Program-made: the position numbers and the translations under genes
Notes under the pieces: generated by a model
Databases searched by the model: none
The model's input: only the letters and a program-made list of their open reading frames with translations
What the model was told of the DNA's origin: nothing
In this document: piece by piece, positions 49,318 to 58,391 of the stretch
Numbering within the stretch: the first letter of the stretch is position 1
Layout of the letters: each line of letters starts with the position of its first letter
DNA from: 58-81 sp012729145
GTDB taxonomy: Bacteria; Synergistota; Synergistia; Synergistales; Thermovirgaceae
Direction of reading: 5' to 3'
Assembly: GCA_040770625.1 (NCBI GenBank)
Contig: JAXGIW010000004.1
Location: 62,001 to 126,000, forward strand
DNA: 64,000 nucleotides

Positions 49318-50642
49318 CCCATGCCCCCTTGGCGGTCGGGGAACAGGAACCTTTTCAGGTATCCCGAAAGATAGAGACTCCCGCAGACGACGACCTTCCT
49401 GTAGCGTCGGAAGGCCACCTGGAGTGCGTCTATGGGATCGTTAACGGAAAGGCTCTCACAATTTCCGGGAAAGGACCTTGATATCTCCTGCAGGAAATCA
49501 GGGCAAGCTGCTCTCTCCATACCCGGTATGGAAGTAAAGACCACCATGGGGAAGGCATTGCAGATCCGGGAGACCATTCCGCCCAGGTCCTTGTCTCTCA
49601 TGACCGCAAAGACAACGGCATGATCTTGGGCGGTTCCCATGATATTGAAGGTCTCCACCAGGGCCTGTATCCCCTCAGGGTTATGGGCCCCGTCAAGGAC
49701 TATCTCACGACCATGGTGATCGATCCTTTCAAGCCTGCCGCTCCAGCGGGTCTTTCCCAGACCACCGATCATTGCTTTTTTATCGATACGAGGGTACAGG
49801 GAGGAAAGCCTCTTGGTCGCCAGAAGAGCCAGGGCTGCATTCTCCACCTGGAAGGTCCCCCCGAGGGATGTCCTGACGGAAAAAGGGTCCGTACCCCTGA
49901 TGGATATATCGAAAGTGTTACCCTCCAGGGCAATCGTGGGGTCGCTGATCTTCACTGAACGCAGGGTCTCTCCGTCGTTGCCTATCCTTCGGCAAAGATC
50001 CAGATATGCCCCTTCAAGACAGAAAGGCCTTCCGGAGAAGACACTGATACCGTCAGGACGAAGGACCCTGAATTTTTCCATGGCTATCTCTTCAAGGGTT
50101 CCGCCAAGGAAATGGGCGTGGTCTGACCCTATGGTGGTGATGACCGTAAGGACAACGTTCCTGGCCATGTTCGTGGCGTCCAGCCTCCCCCCCATTCCCG
50201 CCTCGATGACTGCAACGTCCGGGGAGTAAGCAGCGATCGCGTCAAAGGCGGCCGCCGTCAGGACTTCGAAGTAGGTGGACCTGGACCCAGGGTCCATTCC
50301 TTCTCCCTGCAGAGAACCGATCCTTTTTAGAGAGGCGATAAGGAGCTCCCGGTCGATCGGGGTACCCGAGAACCTCAGCCGTTCCGTTATATCCGAAAGG
50401 TGCGGGCTTGTGTAGAGACAGGTCGAATAGCCTGCATCAAGGAAAATGGCCTCTATCATAGCGGAAACGGAACCCTTCCCGTTGGTCCCAACAACGTGGA
50501 CAACGGGGAATGACCTCTCGGGATGGCCCATTTTGCCCAGTAATGCGGCGATCCTCGACAGTCCCGGCCTGATGTAGGGGGTCGACATCTCATGCAGAAG
50601 GATCTCGACAGGGTCCGATGTCCCGAAGATCGTCCTGTTCAT
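49314..50642 (-). CDS. folC: dihydrofolate/folylpolyglutamate synthase
   Basis: Adds glutamate to folates, supporting the one-carbon flow from FtcD and FchA. The 442 residues show the nucleotide loop VVGTNGKGSVSAM, the folate region YTSPHLSDITERLRFSG, AVIEAGMGGRLDATN and DGAHNPEG. It belongs to the Mur ligase fold. It starts at an ATG 10 nt after valS, so translation may be coupled within a valS-folC-YfiH-Gfo transcript. Confidence 0.95.
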   Translation of the reverse strand: MNRTIFGTSDPVEILLHEMSTPYIRPGLSRIAALLGKMGHPERSFPVVHVVGTNGKGSVSAMIEAIFLDAGYSTCLYTSPHLSDITERLRFSGTPIDRELLIASLKRIGSLQGEGMDPGSRSTYFEVLTAAAFDAIAAYSPDVAVIEAGMGGRLDATNMARNVVLTVITTIGSDHAHFLGGTLEEIAMEKFRVLRPDGISVFSGRPFCLEGAYLDLCRRIGNDGETLRSVKISDPTIALEGNTFDISIRGTDPFSVRTSLGGTFQVENAALALLATKRLSSLYPRIDKKAMIGGLGKTRWSGRLERIDHHGREIVLDGAHNPEGIQALVETFNIMGTAQDHAVVFAVMRDKDLGGMVSRICNAFPMVVFTSIPGMERAACPDFLQEISRSFPGNCESLSVNDPIDALQVAFRRYRKVVVCGSLYLSGYLKRFLFPDRQGGMG

Positions 50643-50652
50643 GGCAGATCAG

Positions 50653-53334
50653 CTATCCTGCAAGGCTCTCCATGTTTCTTTCAATAACCTTGATCTTTTC
50701 CTCTGTCTGGGTGAGTCTCTCCCTCTCCTTTTCTACGATCTCACCGGGAGCCCGCGATAGGAAAGAGGGATCGGCGAGCTTCTTCTCCGACCTGGCAAGG
50801 TCTCTTCGAGCTTTCTCCAGTTCCGTCGAGAGCCGGGCCATTTCTGCCTTGATATCGAGGATATGGCCAACCACAAGAAATACCTCCCCGAAGCCCGTGA
50901 CGGACATCAGGGACCCCGACGGCCTCGGTGAACCCTTCTGCATGAACCTGATCTCCCCTACACGGCAGAGAAGGCCAACAAGATCGGAGTTGGAGTCTAT
51001 CACCTCTCCCACTTCGTTGACTGCACTGTCGGAAAGGACCACGATAACCTCGGGGACTTCCTGCTGCGGATGAAGTCTGGCTTCAGCCCTCAGGTTCCGG
51101 ATGCTCCTCACCAGCTCCTGGAATACATCCATAGGTTCGAAAACCTCCATTGCGGTACGGGTTTCCGGTGAAAGAAGTTCGGGCCAGCCCTGTTCCTCTA
51201 TCAGTGACCCCTTTCCAAACCCGAAGGTTTCCCAGAGTTCCTCAGTCAGGAACGGGATGAAGGGGTGAAGCATCCTTATAGTGCTGTCAAAGACCCGCGC
51301 CAGAACGATCCTGGTGTCTGTCTGCCTTTTGCCTCCCTCTTCCCCCCTCAGGGCCGGTTTGGCCATTTCAAGGTACCAGTCGCAAAGTTCGTTCCATACG
51401 AACTGGTAGAGGGTCCTGGCTGCTTCCCCGTAAAAATATCCCTTCAGGTGATCCAGGACCTGTTCGTTGACCTCGTTAACCCTCCTTATGATCCACCTGT
51501 CATGTTGTCTTAGCGAAGCCGACCCCGGAAGGTTCGCCACTTCCTGCCCCTCGAGGTTCCCAAGGGCCAGCTTGCTGGCATTCCATAACTTGTTCATGAA
51601 GAGCCTGCTGCTTTCTATCCTTTCAGGGCTAAGGAAAATATCCCTCCCCTGGATGGTGAGGCTTGCCAGGGTCATCCTGAGAGAATCGGCCCCGAATTCA
51701 TCGATTATCTCCAGAGGATCGATGACATTGCCCTTTGATTTGCTCATTTTCTGCCCCTGTTCATCCCTGACCAGGGCATGGATATAGACGTCGCTGAAAG
51801 GCTCCTCTTGCATAAACTTGAGCCCCATCATTATCATCCTTGCCACCCAGAAGAAGAGGATATCGAAACCGGTCACAAGGAGGCTTGTTGGGTAAAAGGT
51901 CCTCAGGTCCTGGGTGTCATCGGGCCAGCCAAGGGTCGAGAAGGGCCAGAGGGCACTGCTGAACCAGGTATCGAGGACATCCTCGTCCTGTAAGATCCTG
52001 GTGCTGCCGCAGGACTCGCACCTGTCCGGATCTTCTTCGGAAACGGTGACGTGACCGCAGTCCTCACAAGTCCAGGCGGGTATCCTGTGACCCCACCAGA
52101 GCTGTCGGGATATGCACCAGTCCCTGATGTTCTCCATCCAGTTGTTGTAGGTTCCGACCCATTGATCGGGGATTATCCTGATCCTTCCTTCTCGAACAGC
52201 TTCTATCCCGGGGGCGGCAAGAGGGGCCGCCTTGACGAACCACTGCTCTGACAGGTAGGGCTCGATCACGGCGCTACACCGGTAGCAGTGACCTATAGCA
52301 TGTTCGTGATCCTCGGCTTTCTCGAGAAGCCCCTCCTCCTCCAGAAGGAAGAGCATCTTTTTCCTGGCCTCGATCCGGTCCATGCCTTCGAAGAGGGGAC
52401 CTGCTTCCCTGTTCATGGCACCGTGCTCGTCTATGACCTGGATCGCTTCCAGCCCGTGTCTCTGTCCTACGAGAAAGTCGTTGGGATCATGGGCAGGGGT
52501 GATCTTGACGAGACCCGTCCCGAAACCGGGGTCAACCATCATGTCCTCGATCACGGGTACTACCCTTCCGGCGACAGGTACCCGTACCTTCCTGCCCACC
52601 AGCGCACGGTTCTTTTCATCCCGGGGGTGGACTGCCACGGCTACATCGCCAAGAATAGTCTCGGGCCTTGTGGTAGCGACGATTATGTGACCATCGCTCT
52701 CCACGAAGGGGTACCGCACATGGTAAAGGACGCCCATCTCATCCCTGTGCTCCACCTCAAGGTCGGAGAGGGCTGTCAGGCACCTGGGGCACCAGTTCAC
52801 GATGTAGTTGCCCCTGTATATGAGACCTTCCTTGTAAAGCCTTACGAAAACAGCCCTGACGGCCCTTGAGAGTCCCTCATCCATTGTGAAGCGCTCCCTA
52901 TCCCAGTCGCAGGAGGCGCCCAATCGTTTTAACTGGTTTATGATCCTGCCCCCGTATTCCTTCTTCCATTCCCAGATCTGTTCCACGAACCTCTCCCTGC
53001 CAAGGTCGTGTCTGGAAATGCCCTGGGAGGAAAGATACTTTTCTACAACGTTCTGGGTAGCTATTCCGGCATGGTCGGTCCCCGGAAGCCAGAGGACGTT
53101 GAAACCACACATCCTCATGAAACGGCATGATATGTCCTGCAGGGTATTGTTAAGGGCGTGCCCCATGTGGAGGGACCCCGTTACGTTCGGGGGAGGGATG
53201 ACCACGCTGAAATGGGGCTTTTTGCTGTCTATCTGCCCCCTGAACATTCCTCTGTCGTTCCAGCAGCGGTACCATTTACCCTCAATGGGGGCCGGATCAT
53301 AAGTCTTGCCCAGCGTTCTCTTCGAAGATGCCAT
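50653..53334 (-). CDS. valS: valyl-tRNA synthetase
   Basis: Class I synthetase charging tRNA-Val, 893 residues. The HIGH-type motif is LHMGHALNN and the KMSKS motif is KMSKSKGN. Editing (CP1) and anticodon-binding domains lie between and after them. A zinc-binding-like set of cysteines occurs in CEDCGHVTVSEEDPDRCESCG. The C-terminal coiled coil typical of ValS ends the protein (LSTELEKARRDLARSEKKL). AGGAGG lies 6 nt before the ATG. It is followed by folC, a common order. Confidence 0.97.
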   Translation of the reverse strand: MASSKRTLGKTYDPAPIEGKWYRCWNDRGMFRGQIDSKKPHFSVVIPPPNVTGSLHMGHALNNTLQDISCRFMRMCGFNVLWLPGTDHAGIATQNVVEKYLSSQGISRHDLGRERFVEQIWEWKKEYGGRIINQLKRLGASCDWDRERFTMDEGLSRAVRAVFVRLYKEGLIYRGNYIVNWCPRCLTALSDLEVEHRDEMGVLYHVRYPFVESDGHIIVATTRPETILGDVAVAVHPRDEKNRALVGRKVRVPVAGRVVPVIEDMMVDPGFGTGLVKITPAHDPNDFLVGQRHGLEAIQVIDEHGAMNREAGPLFEGMDRIEARKKMLFLLEEEGLLEKAEDHEHAIGHCYRCSAVIEPYLSEQWFVKAAPLAAPGIEAVREGRIRIIPDQWVGTYNNWMENIRDWCISRQLWWGHRIPAWTCEDCGHVTVSEEDPDRCESCGSTRILQDEDVLDTWFSSALWPFSTLGWPDDTQDLRTFYPTSLLVTGFDILFFWVARMIMMGLKFMQEEPFSDVYIHALVRDEQGQKMSKSKGNVIDPLEIIDEFGADSLRMTLASLTIQGRDIFLSPERIESSRLFMNKLWNASKLALGNLEGQEVANLPGSASLRQHDRWIIRRVNEVNEQVLDHLKGYFYGEAARTLYQFVWNELCDWYLEMAKPALRGEEGGKRQTDTRIVLARVFDSTIRMLHPFIPFLTEELWETFGFGKGSLIEEQGWPELLSPETRTAMEVFEPMDVFQELVRSIRNLRAEARLHPQQEVPEVIVVLSDSAVNEVGEVIDSNSDLVGLLCRVGEIRFMQKGSPRPSGSLMSVTGFGEVFLVVGHILDIKAEMARLSTELEKARRDLARSEKKLADPSFLSRAPGEIVEKERERLTQTEEKIKVIERNMESLAG

Positions 53335-53400
53335 GATTTTCCTCCTTGACCTTTCCGGTGTTTGTACGCGGCCATTTCCTTCACTTCCCGGGCGGTTACC

Positions 53401-54021
53401 CTAACGCCTTTCCGCCCAGACCCTTTTCAGGTAAGTCTCCAGGAACAGAATGAAATCCCCGGCTCCCCATCCCTTCTCCATGGAAACGAGGAAGGGGTCG
53501 GTAACGGTGGAGACCTGAGGGACGCTGTAGCTCCTCAGGAAGGAGGGCCATCTCCCCCTGGGGATCTTGTCGATCTTTGTGAACACCACCTGGACAGGGA
53601 CGCTTTGTTCTATGGCCCATTCCTGGAGCTTCCTGTCATTTTCAAGCAAACCATGTCTGAAATCAACAAGGTGGACAAGGAGGGCCAGACTTTCTCTTCG
53701 GGTTATGTACTTCTCTATTAGCTTCGCCCAGGCATCTCTCTCTGAACGAGCCCTGTTGGCAAATCCGAAACCCGGAAGATCGACAAGGCAGAATCCCTCT
53801 CCGTGATCGACCCGGTAAAAATTGATGCTTCGGGTCTTGCCCGGAGTGGAACTGACATGGGCCAGGGGGGTCCGGATCAGACCGTTGATAAAGGTTGATT
53901 TCCCTACGTTCGACCTGCCGGCGAAGGCGATCTCCGGTCCCCTGGAAGGTGGGAACTGGTCACTGGAGAAACAGGTCGCGGCAAGGAAAGCCTCCCACCT
54001 CTTTCTTCTAGTGCTCCCCAT
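53401..54021 (-). CDS. ysxC: ribosome biogenesis GTP-binding protein YsxC/YihA (EngB)
   Basis: Circularly related TRAFAC GTPase needed for 50S assembly. The 206 residues contain AFAGRSNVGKSTFINGLI (G1), TPGKTRSINFY (G2), LVDLPGFGFA (G3) and FTKIDK (G4). The ATG at 54021 is chosen because the frame upstream lies within lon and is not homologous. The gene overlaps lon by 14 nt. Lon-YsxC adjacency is common in bacteria. Confidence 0.94.
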   Translation of the reverse strand: MGSTRRKRWEAFLAATCFSSDQFPPSRGPEIAFAGRSNVGKSTFINGLIRTPLAHVSSTPGKTRSINFYRVDHGEGFCLVDLPGFGFANRARSERDAWAKLIEKYITRRESLALLVHLVDFRHGLLENDRKLQEWAIEQSVPVQVVFTKIDKIPRGRWPSFLRSYSVPQVSTVTDPFLVSMEKGWGAGDFILFLETYLKRVWAERR

Positions 54022-56386
54022 TATCCCTCTCTCTTGACATGGAATACTGGAAAACTTCTTCCAGTCCACTGACAAATACAAGGTCCAGCCCCCGCAGGAC
54101 CCACCTGGGCATCTCCCCCGCCTCGAGACGGTTGCCTTCCGGAAGGATAACGTTCCTGAATCCGTACCTTTTGGCGGCAAGGACCTTCTCCCTTATCCCG
54201 CCGACGGGCAGAACGTCGCCCCTCAATGTGACCTCACCGGTCATTGCAACATCGTTGCGCACGGGTCTCCCCGAAAGAGCCGAGTAGATCGAAACGGCCA
54301 GGGTGATACCCGCTGAAGGTCCATCCTTGGGGATGGCCCCTTCCGGGACGTGAACATGTATATCGGTCTTGTCCCAATCGATAGAGGAGATCCCCAGTTC
54401 CTCACAGTGGGCCTTCAGGAAGCCCAGTGCAGTCTGGCCTGATTCCTGCATGATCTCTCCCAGGTTTCCCGTGAGGACTATACTGCCCTTCCCGGGGATG
54501 CGTACGCTTTCAATTACAAGAATATCCCCTCCCGTCTCGGTCCATGCAAGCCCGATGGAGGCACCGGTCTGATCCGAAGCGGGGAGGTGGACTCCTCCGG
54601 TATGACGGGGCACTCCAAGGTAAGGGAGAAGGTCCGACGGAGTGACCCTGAAGTTCTTCTTCTTTCTCTTTGCACCACGGGATGTCTCTTCCGACTCGAC
54701 GATCTTGCGGGTGATCTTTCTGGTTACCTTGGAGATCTGTCTTTCGAGCTCCCGTACCCCGGCCTCTCTCGTATAATCGGAAATTATCTTTCTGACCGAA
54801 GCTGAAGTGAATGTGATCTGACCTTCCTTGAGGCCGTGTTCGTAGAGGACCTTGGGTATAAGGTGTTTCCTGGCTATCTGTTGCTTCTCCTCCGTGACGT
54901 AACCGGGAAGCCGGATGACCTCCATACGGTCCAACAGAGGCCTGGGTATCGTGTGGGTCGTATTGGCAGTTGTGATGAAGAGGACGTTCCCCAGGTTGAA
55001 GGGCACCTCAAGGAAGTGGTCCGTAAAGGCGTTGTTCTGCTCGGGATCAAGCACTTCCAGAAGCGCTGCAGCCGGGTCACCCCGGAAGTCCAGGCCTATC
55101 TTGTCGATCTCGTCAAGGAGCATGACGGGGTTGCACGTGCCGGCCTGTCTGAGCTTCTGGATAATTCTGCCCGGCAGCGCTCCGATATAGGTTCTCCTGT
55201 GACCACGGATCTCAGCCTCATCCCTGATACCGCCCAAAGACATGTTCACGAACTTTCTGCCCGTCGCCCTTGCTATGGAGCGTCCCAGGGAGGTCTTCCC
55301 TACCCCCGGCGGTCCGGCGAAGCACAGCACCTGGCCTTTCAGCCTGCCCCTTGCATGCTTCCTGACGGCAAGATACTCCAGGATCCTCCCCTTCGCCTCT
55401 TCAAGGGCGTAGTGGTCTTCGTTCAGGACCTTTTCCGCCAGGGTAACGTCCATCCTTTCCCTGGTCCTCTTGCTCCAGGGCAGGTTGGTCATCCAGTCGA
55501 GGTAGGTCCTGACCACCGTTGCTTCCGCGGACATGGCGGGCATTTTTGCAAGGCGGTCCAGTTCGTGGAGGGCCTTCTTCCTGACCTCTTCAGGCATCCT
55601 TGACCGGCTGATATCCTCCCTGAGGTTGTCTATCTCGGAAAACTCGTCACCCTGCCCCAGTTCATCCTGGATGACTTTCAGCTGCTCTCTCAGATAGTAC
55701 TCTTTCTGTCCCTTTTCAAGCTCCTGCCTGACCCTGTCGTGTATGGACCTTTCCATCTCGAGTAATTCGATCTCCCTTAGCAGGATCCTGATGATCATTT
55801 CCAGACGCTTCGGAACATCCCATGTCTCGAGAAGCTGCTGCCTCTCCTGGATCCGAACGGTGAGGTGGGAGGCCACCAGGTCCGAGACCTGACCAGGATC
55901 CTCCACGGCCGTCACCGACATAAGTACCTCCAGGGGGATCTTGGGGTGCAGGGTGACATATCTGTCGAACTGAGCCAGAAGGGTCCTCCTCAGGGCCTCC
56001 ACCTCCGATCCCTTTAGGGACTGAGGAGGTTCAAACACCTCGACCCTTGCGAAGTATGTATCCCGCTCTATCCCCACATCCAGAACAGATGCCCGGGAGA
56101 CCCCCTCTACCAGTACCTTTGTCGTTCCGTCAGGGAGCCTCAACATCTGCAGCACCGTCGTGATGGTCCCTGTCTCGAAAATATCCTCCGGTTCAGGGTC
56201 CTCCACGGTCATATCTCTCTGGGCGACCACAAGAACTGTCTTGTCGTGAAGCATGGCTTCCTCTAGGGCCTTGAGGGACCTGGGTCTTCCGACAAAGAGC
56301 GGTACTATCACACCGGGGAACAGGACTAGGTCCCTTACCGGCAAAAGCGGGATCTTCCTGGCATTGCCTCCTTCAGAGTAGTTCAA
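54008..56386 (-). CDS. lon: ATP-dependent protease Lon
   Basis: Cytoplasmic AAA+ serine protease, 792 residues. The N-terminal substrate domain opens with LPVRDLVLFPGVIVPLFVGR. The ATPase has CFAGPPGVGKTSLGRSIA and MLLDEIDK. The catalytic Ser lies in PEGAIPKDGPSAGITLA, with the dyad lysine later in VLAAKRYG. The start is a TTG at 56386 directly after the clpX TAG stop, with GGGGAGG 8 nt upstream inside clpX, so it is tightly coupled to clpX. Confidence 0.97.
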   Translation of the reverse strand: MNYSEGGNARKIPLLPVRDLVLFPGVIVPLFVGRPRSLKALEEAMLHDKTVLVVAQRDMTVEDPEPEDIFETGTITTVLQMLRLPDGTTKVLVEGVSRASVLDVGIERDTYFARVEVFEPPQSLKGSEVEALRRTLLAQFDRYVTLHPKIPLEVLMSVTAVEDPGQVSDLVASHLTVRIQERQQLLETWDVPKRLEMIIRILLREIELLEMERSIHDRVRQELEKGQKEYYLREQLKVIQDELGQGDEFSEIDNLREDISRSRMPEEVRKKALHELDRLAKMPAMSAEATVVRTYLDWMTNLPWSKRTRERMDVTLAEKVLNEDHYALEEAKGRILEYLAVRKHARGRLKGQVLCFAGPPGVGKTSLGRSIARATGRKFVNMSLGGIRDEAEIRGHRRTYIGALPGRIIQKLRQAGTCNPVMLLDEIDKIGLDFRGDPAAALLEVLDPEQNNAFTDHFLEVPFNLGNVLFITTANTTHTIPRPLLDRMEVIRLPGYVTEEKQQIARKHLIPKVLYEHGLKEGQITFTSASVRKIISDYTREAGVRELERQISKVTRKITRKIVESEETSRGAKRKKKNFRVTPSDLLPYLGVPRHTGGVHLPASDQTGASIGLAWTETGGDILVIESVRIPGKGSIVLTGNLGEIMQESGQTALGFLKAHCEELGISSIDWDKTDIHVHVPEGAIPKDGPSAGITLAVSIYSALSGRPVRNDVAMTGEVTLRGDVLPVGGIREKVLAAKRYGFRNVILPEGNRLEAGEMPRWVLRGLDLVFVSGLEEVFQYSMSRERDNGEH

Positions 56387-57664
56387 CTAGGCGACCTCCC
56401 CGTCCTTGGCAAAATCAAGGACCGGAGGTTTGCTGCCTTCGATCATCTCATGGGTGACGACGACCCTGGAAAGTCCGTCCGCCCTTGAGGGGAGATCATA
56501 CATCAGGTCCAGCATTATAGACTCCATGATAGACCTCAGGGCCCTGGCTCCGGTATTGCGTTCACTGGCCTTCCTGGAGATTCTCCTCAGGGCCTCGGGG
56601 GTAAACTCAAGCTCCACCTTCTCCATCCTGAAAGCCTTCTGGTACTGCCTGACAAGGGCATTCTTGGGTTCCGTCAGGATCCTGACAAGAGCCTCTTCAT
56701 CAAGACCCTCCAGCGCGGCCGTAACAGGGATCCTCCCTACAAACTCCGGGATGAACCCAAAGGTCATCAGGTCATCGGGCTGGACCTCCTTCAGGATCCT
56801 GTAACGGTCTCTTTTGTCGCTCCCGGCGACCTGGCCTCCGAATCCGATCACCTTCCTGTTCATCCTTCTTGATATGACGCCCTCCAGTCCCTCAAACGCT
56901 CCACCACAGATAAACAGGATGTTTTTGGTGTTCACCTGGATAAACTCCTGGTGTGGGTGTTTTCTTCCTCCCTTGGGGGGAACATTGGCCTCAGTCCCCT
57001 CAAGAATCCTGAGCAAGGCCTGCTGGACGCCTTCCCCGGATACATCCCTGGTTATGGAGACCGATTCGGACTTCCGGCCGATCTTGTCGATCTCGTCGAG
57101 ATATATGATCCCCCTCTCTGCTGCAGCAACATCATAGTCCGCTGCCTGCAGGAGCCTGACGAGAATATTCTCCACATCCTCACCGACGTAACCGGCCTCT
57201 GTCAGGGTAGTGGCGTCAGCCATGGCAAAGGGAACTCTTATGGTCCTCGCCAGAGTCTCAGCTATCAGGGTCTTGCCCGAACCAGTCGGACCTATAAGAA
57301 GCACGTTGCTCTTCTGCATCTCCACGTCGTCGTCGATGCCGGCCGCGATCCTCTTGTAGTGGTTGTAGACCGCTACTGATACCACTTTCTTGGCCTGTTC
57401 CTGACCGATAATGTACTGATCGAGAGCTTCCTTGATCTCCTTCGGCCTGGGCAGGTCCTTTAGATCCCTGTCGAATGCCGCCTGGTCAGGCCGGACCTCG
57501 TCGTTCTCCTTTATGATGAGGTTGCAGAGGTGAACGCATTCATTGCAGATATAGACTCCGGGGCCAGCGATCAATTTCAGTACCTCCTCCTGCCTCTTGC
57601 CGCAGAAAGAGCACTTGGCCTCCCGCCTGACACCCCTGCTACCGTTCCCGTCGATCTGGGACAT
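56387..57664 (-). CDS. clpX: ATP-dependent Clp protease ATP-binding subunit ClpX
   Basis: AAA+ unfoldase that feeds ClpP. An N-terminal zinc-binding domain has CSFCGKRQEE and YICNECVHLC. The ATPase shows LIGPTGSGKTLIAETLA, IIYLDEIDKIGRKS and VIGFGG. 425 residues. The ATG at 57664 is preferred because GGGAGGG is 6 nt upstream, whereas the ATG at 57670 abuts that site. A hairpin and 148 nt separate it from clpP, so it may also have its own promoter, though I see no clear one. Confidence 0.97.
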   Translation of the reverse strand: MSQIDGNGSRGVRREAKCSFCGKRQEEVLKLIAGPGVYICNECVHLCNLIIKENDEVRPDQAAFDRDLKDLPRPKEIKEALDQYIIGQEQAKKVVSVAVYNHYKRIAAGIDDDVEMQKSNVLLIGPTGSGKTLIAETLARTIRVPFAMADATTLTEAGYVGEDVENILVRLLQAADYDVAAAERGIIYLDEIDKIGRKSESVSITRDVSGEGVQQALLRILEGTEANVPPKGGRKHPHQEFIQVNTKNILFICGGAFEGLEGVISRRMNRKVIGFGGQVAGSDKRDRYRILKEVQPDDLMTFGFIPEFVGRIPVTAALEGLDEEALVRILTEPKNALVRQYQKAFRMEKVELEFTPEALRRISRKASERNTGARALRSIMESIMLDLMYDLPSRADGLSRVVVTHEMIEGSKPPVLDFAKDGEVA

Positions 57665-57749
57665 GGTCATCCCTCCCTGATCTTAGTCCCTTCTTGTGGA
57701 AAGCATGTTCCGCCACTATGTTACTGCAAAAGCATACGTTTCGAACATA

Positions 57750-57779
57750 GAAGGGAGCGCCTTTGAAGGAGCTCCCTTC
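57750..57779 (-). terminator. hairpin between clpP and clpX
   Basis: On minus GAAGGGAGC (57779 downward) pairs with GCTCCCTTC (to 57750), extended inside by two more pairs past one mismatch. The tail is TATGTT rather than a T-run. It lies in the 148-nt gap after clpP and may attenuate read-through into clpX and lon, or stabilise the clpP message end. Confidence 0.55.
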
Positions 57780-57812
57780 CTTCCGTTCCTGTTCCCCTGT
57801 ATCCGGCTCCGA

Positions 57813-58391
57813 TCACCTTTCCGAGATGACCTTGTCGATAATCCCGTAATCGAGAGCCTCTCCGGCGGACATGAAGAAATCACGGTCGGTATCTGTCTCG
57901 ATCTCCTTTTCGCTCCGGCCGGTGTGCCTGACAAGGATCTCGTGGATCCTCTCCTTCAGCCTCATGATCTCCCTGGCATGGATCTGGATGTCCACAGCCT
58001 GTCCCTGTGCCCCTCCAAGGGGTTGATGGAGCATTATCCTGGAGCTCGGAAGTGCGACCCTCTTGCCTGGGTCTCCCCCCGCCAACAGGACGGCGGCCAT
58101 GCTTGCCGCCTGTCCGACGCATATGGTCGATACGGGGCACTTGATGTACTGCATAGTGTCGTATATGGCAAGACCGGATGTTATCACCCCTCCGGGACTG
58201 TTGATGTAAATGTTCACGTCCTTGTCAGGGTCCTCGCTCTCAAGAAAGAGCATCTGGGCCACCACAAGGTTCGAAAGATGATCGTCGATGGTCTCGCCGA
58301 TGAAAACGATCCTGTCCTTGAGGAGACGGCTGTAAATGTCGTAGGCCCTCTCCCCCCTGCCGGTCTGTTCTATAACCATGGGGACAAACAT
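57813..58391 (-). CDS. clpP: ATP-dependent Clp protease proteolytic subunit
   Basis: Tetradecameric serine protease barrel. The 192 residues carry the catalytic Ser in CVGQAASMAAVLLAGG, the His in RIMLHQPLGGAQGQ, and the Asp in DTDRDFFMSA. The ATG at 58391 overlaps the tig stop (TGATG) with GGAGG 7 nt upstream; the TTG one codon earlier is not needed. It follows tig and precedes clpX, the standard order. Confidence 0.97.
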   Translation of the reverse strand: MFVPMVIEQTGRGERAYDIYSRLLKDRIVFIGETIDDHLSNLVVAQMLFLESEDPDKDVNIYINSPGGVITSGLAIYDTMQYIKCPVSTICVGQAASMAAVLLAGGDPGKRVALPSSRIMLHQPLGGAQGQAVDIQIHAREIMRLKERIHEILVRHTGRSEKEIETDTDRDFFMSAGEALDYGIIDKVISER

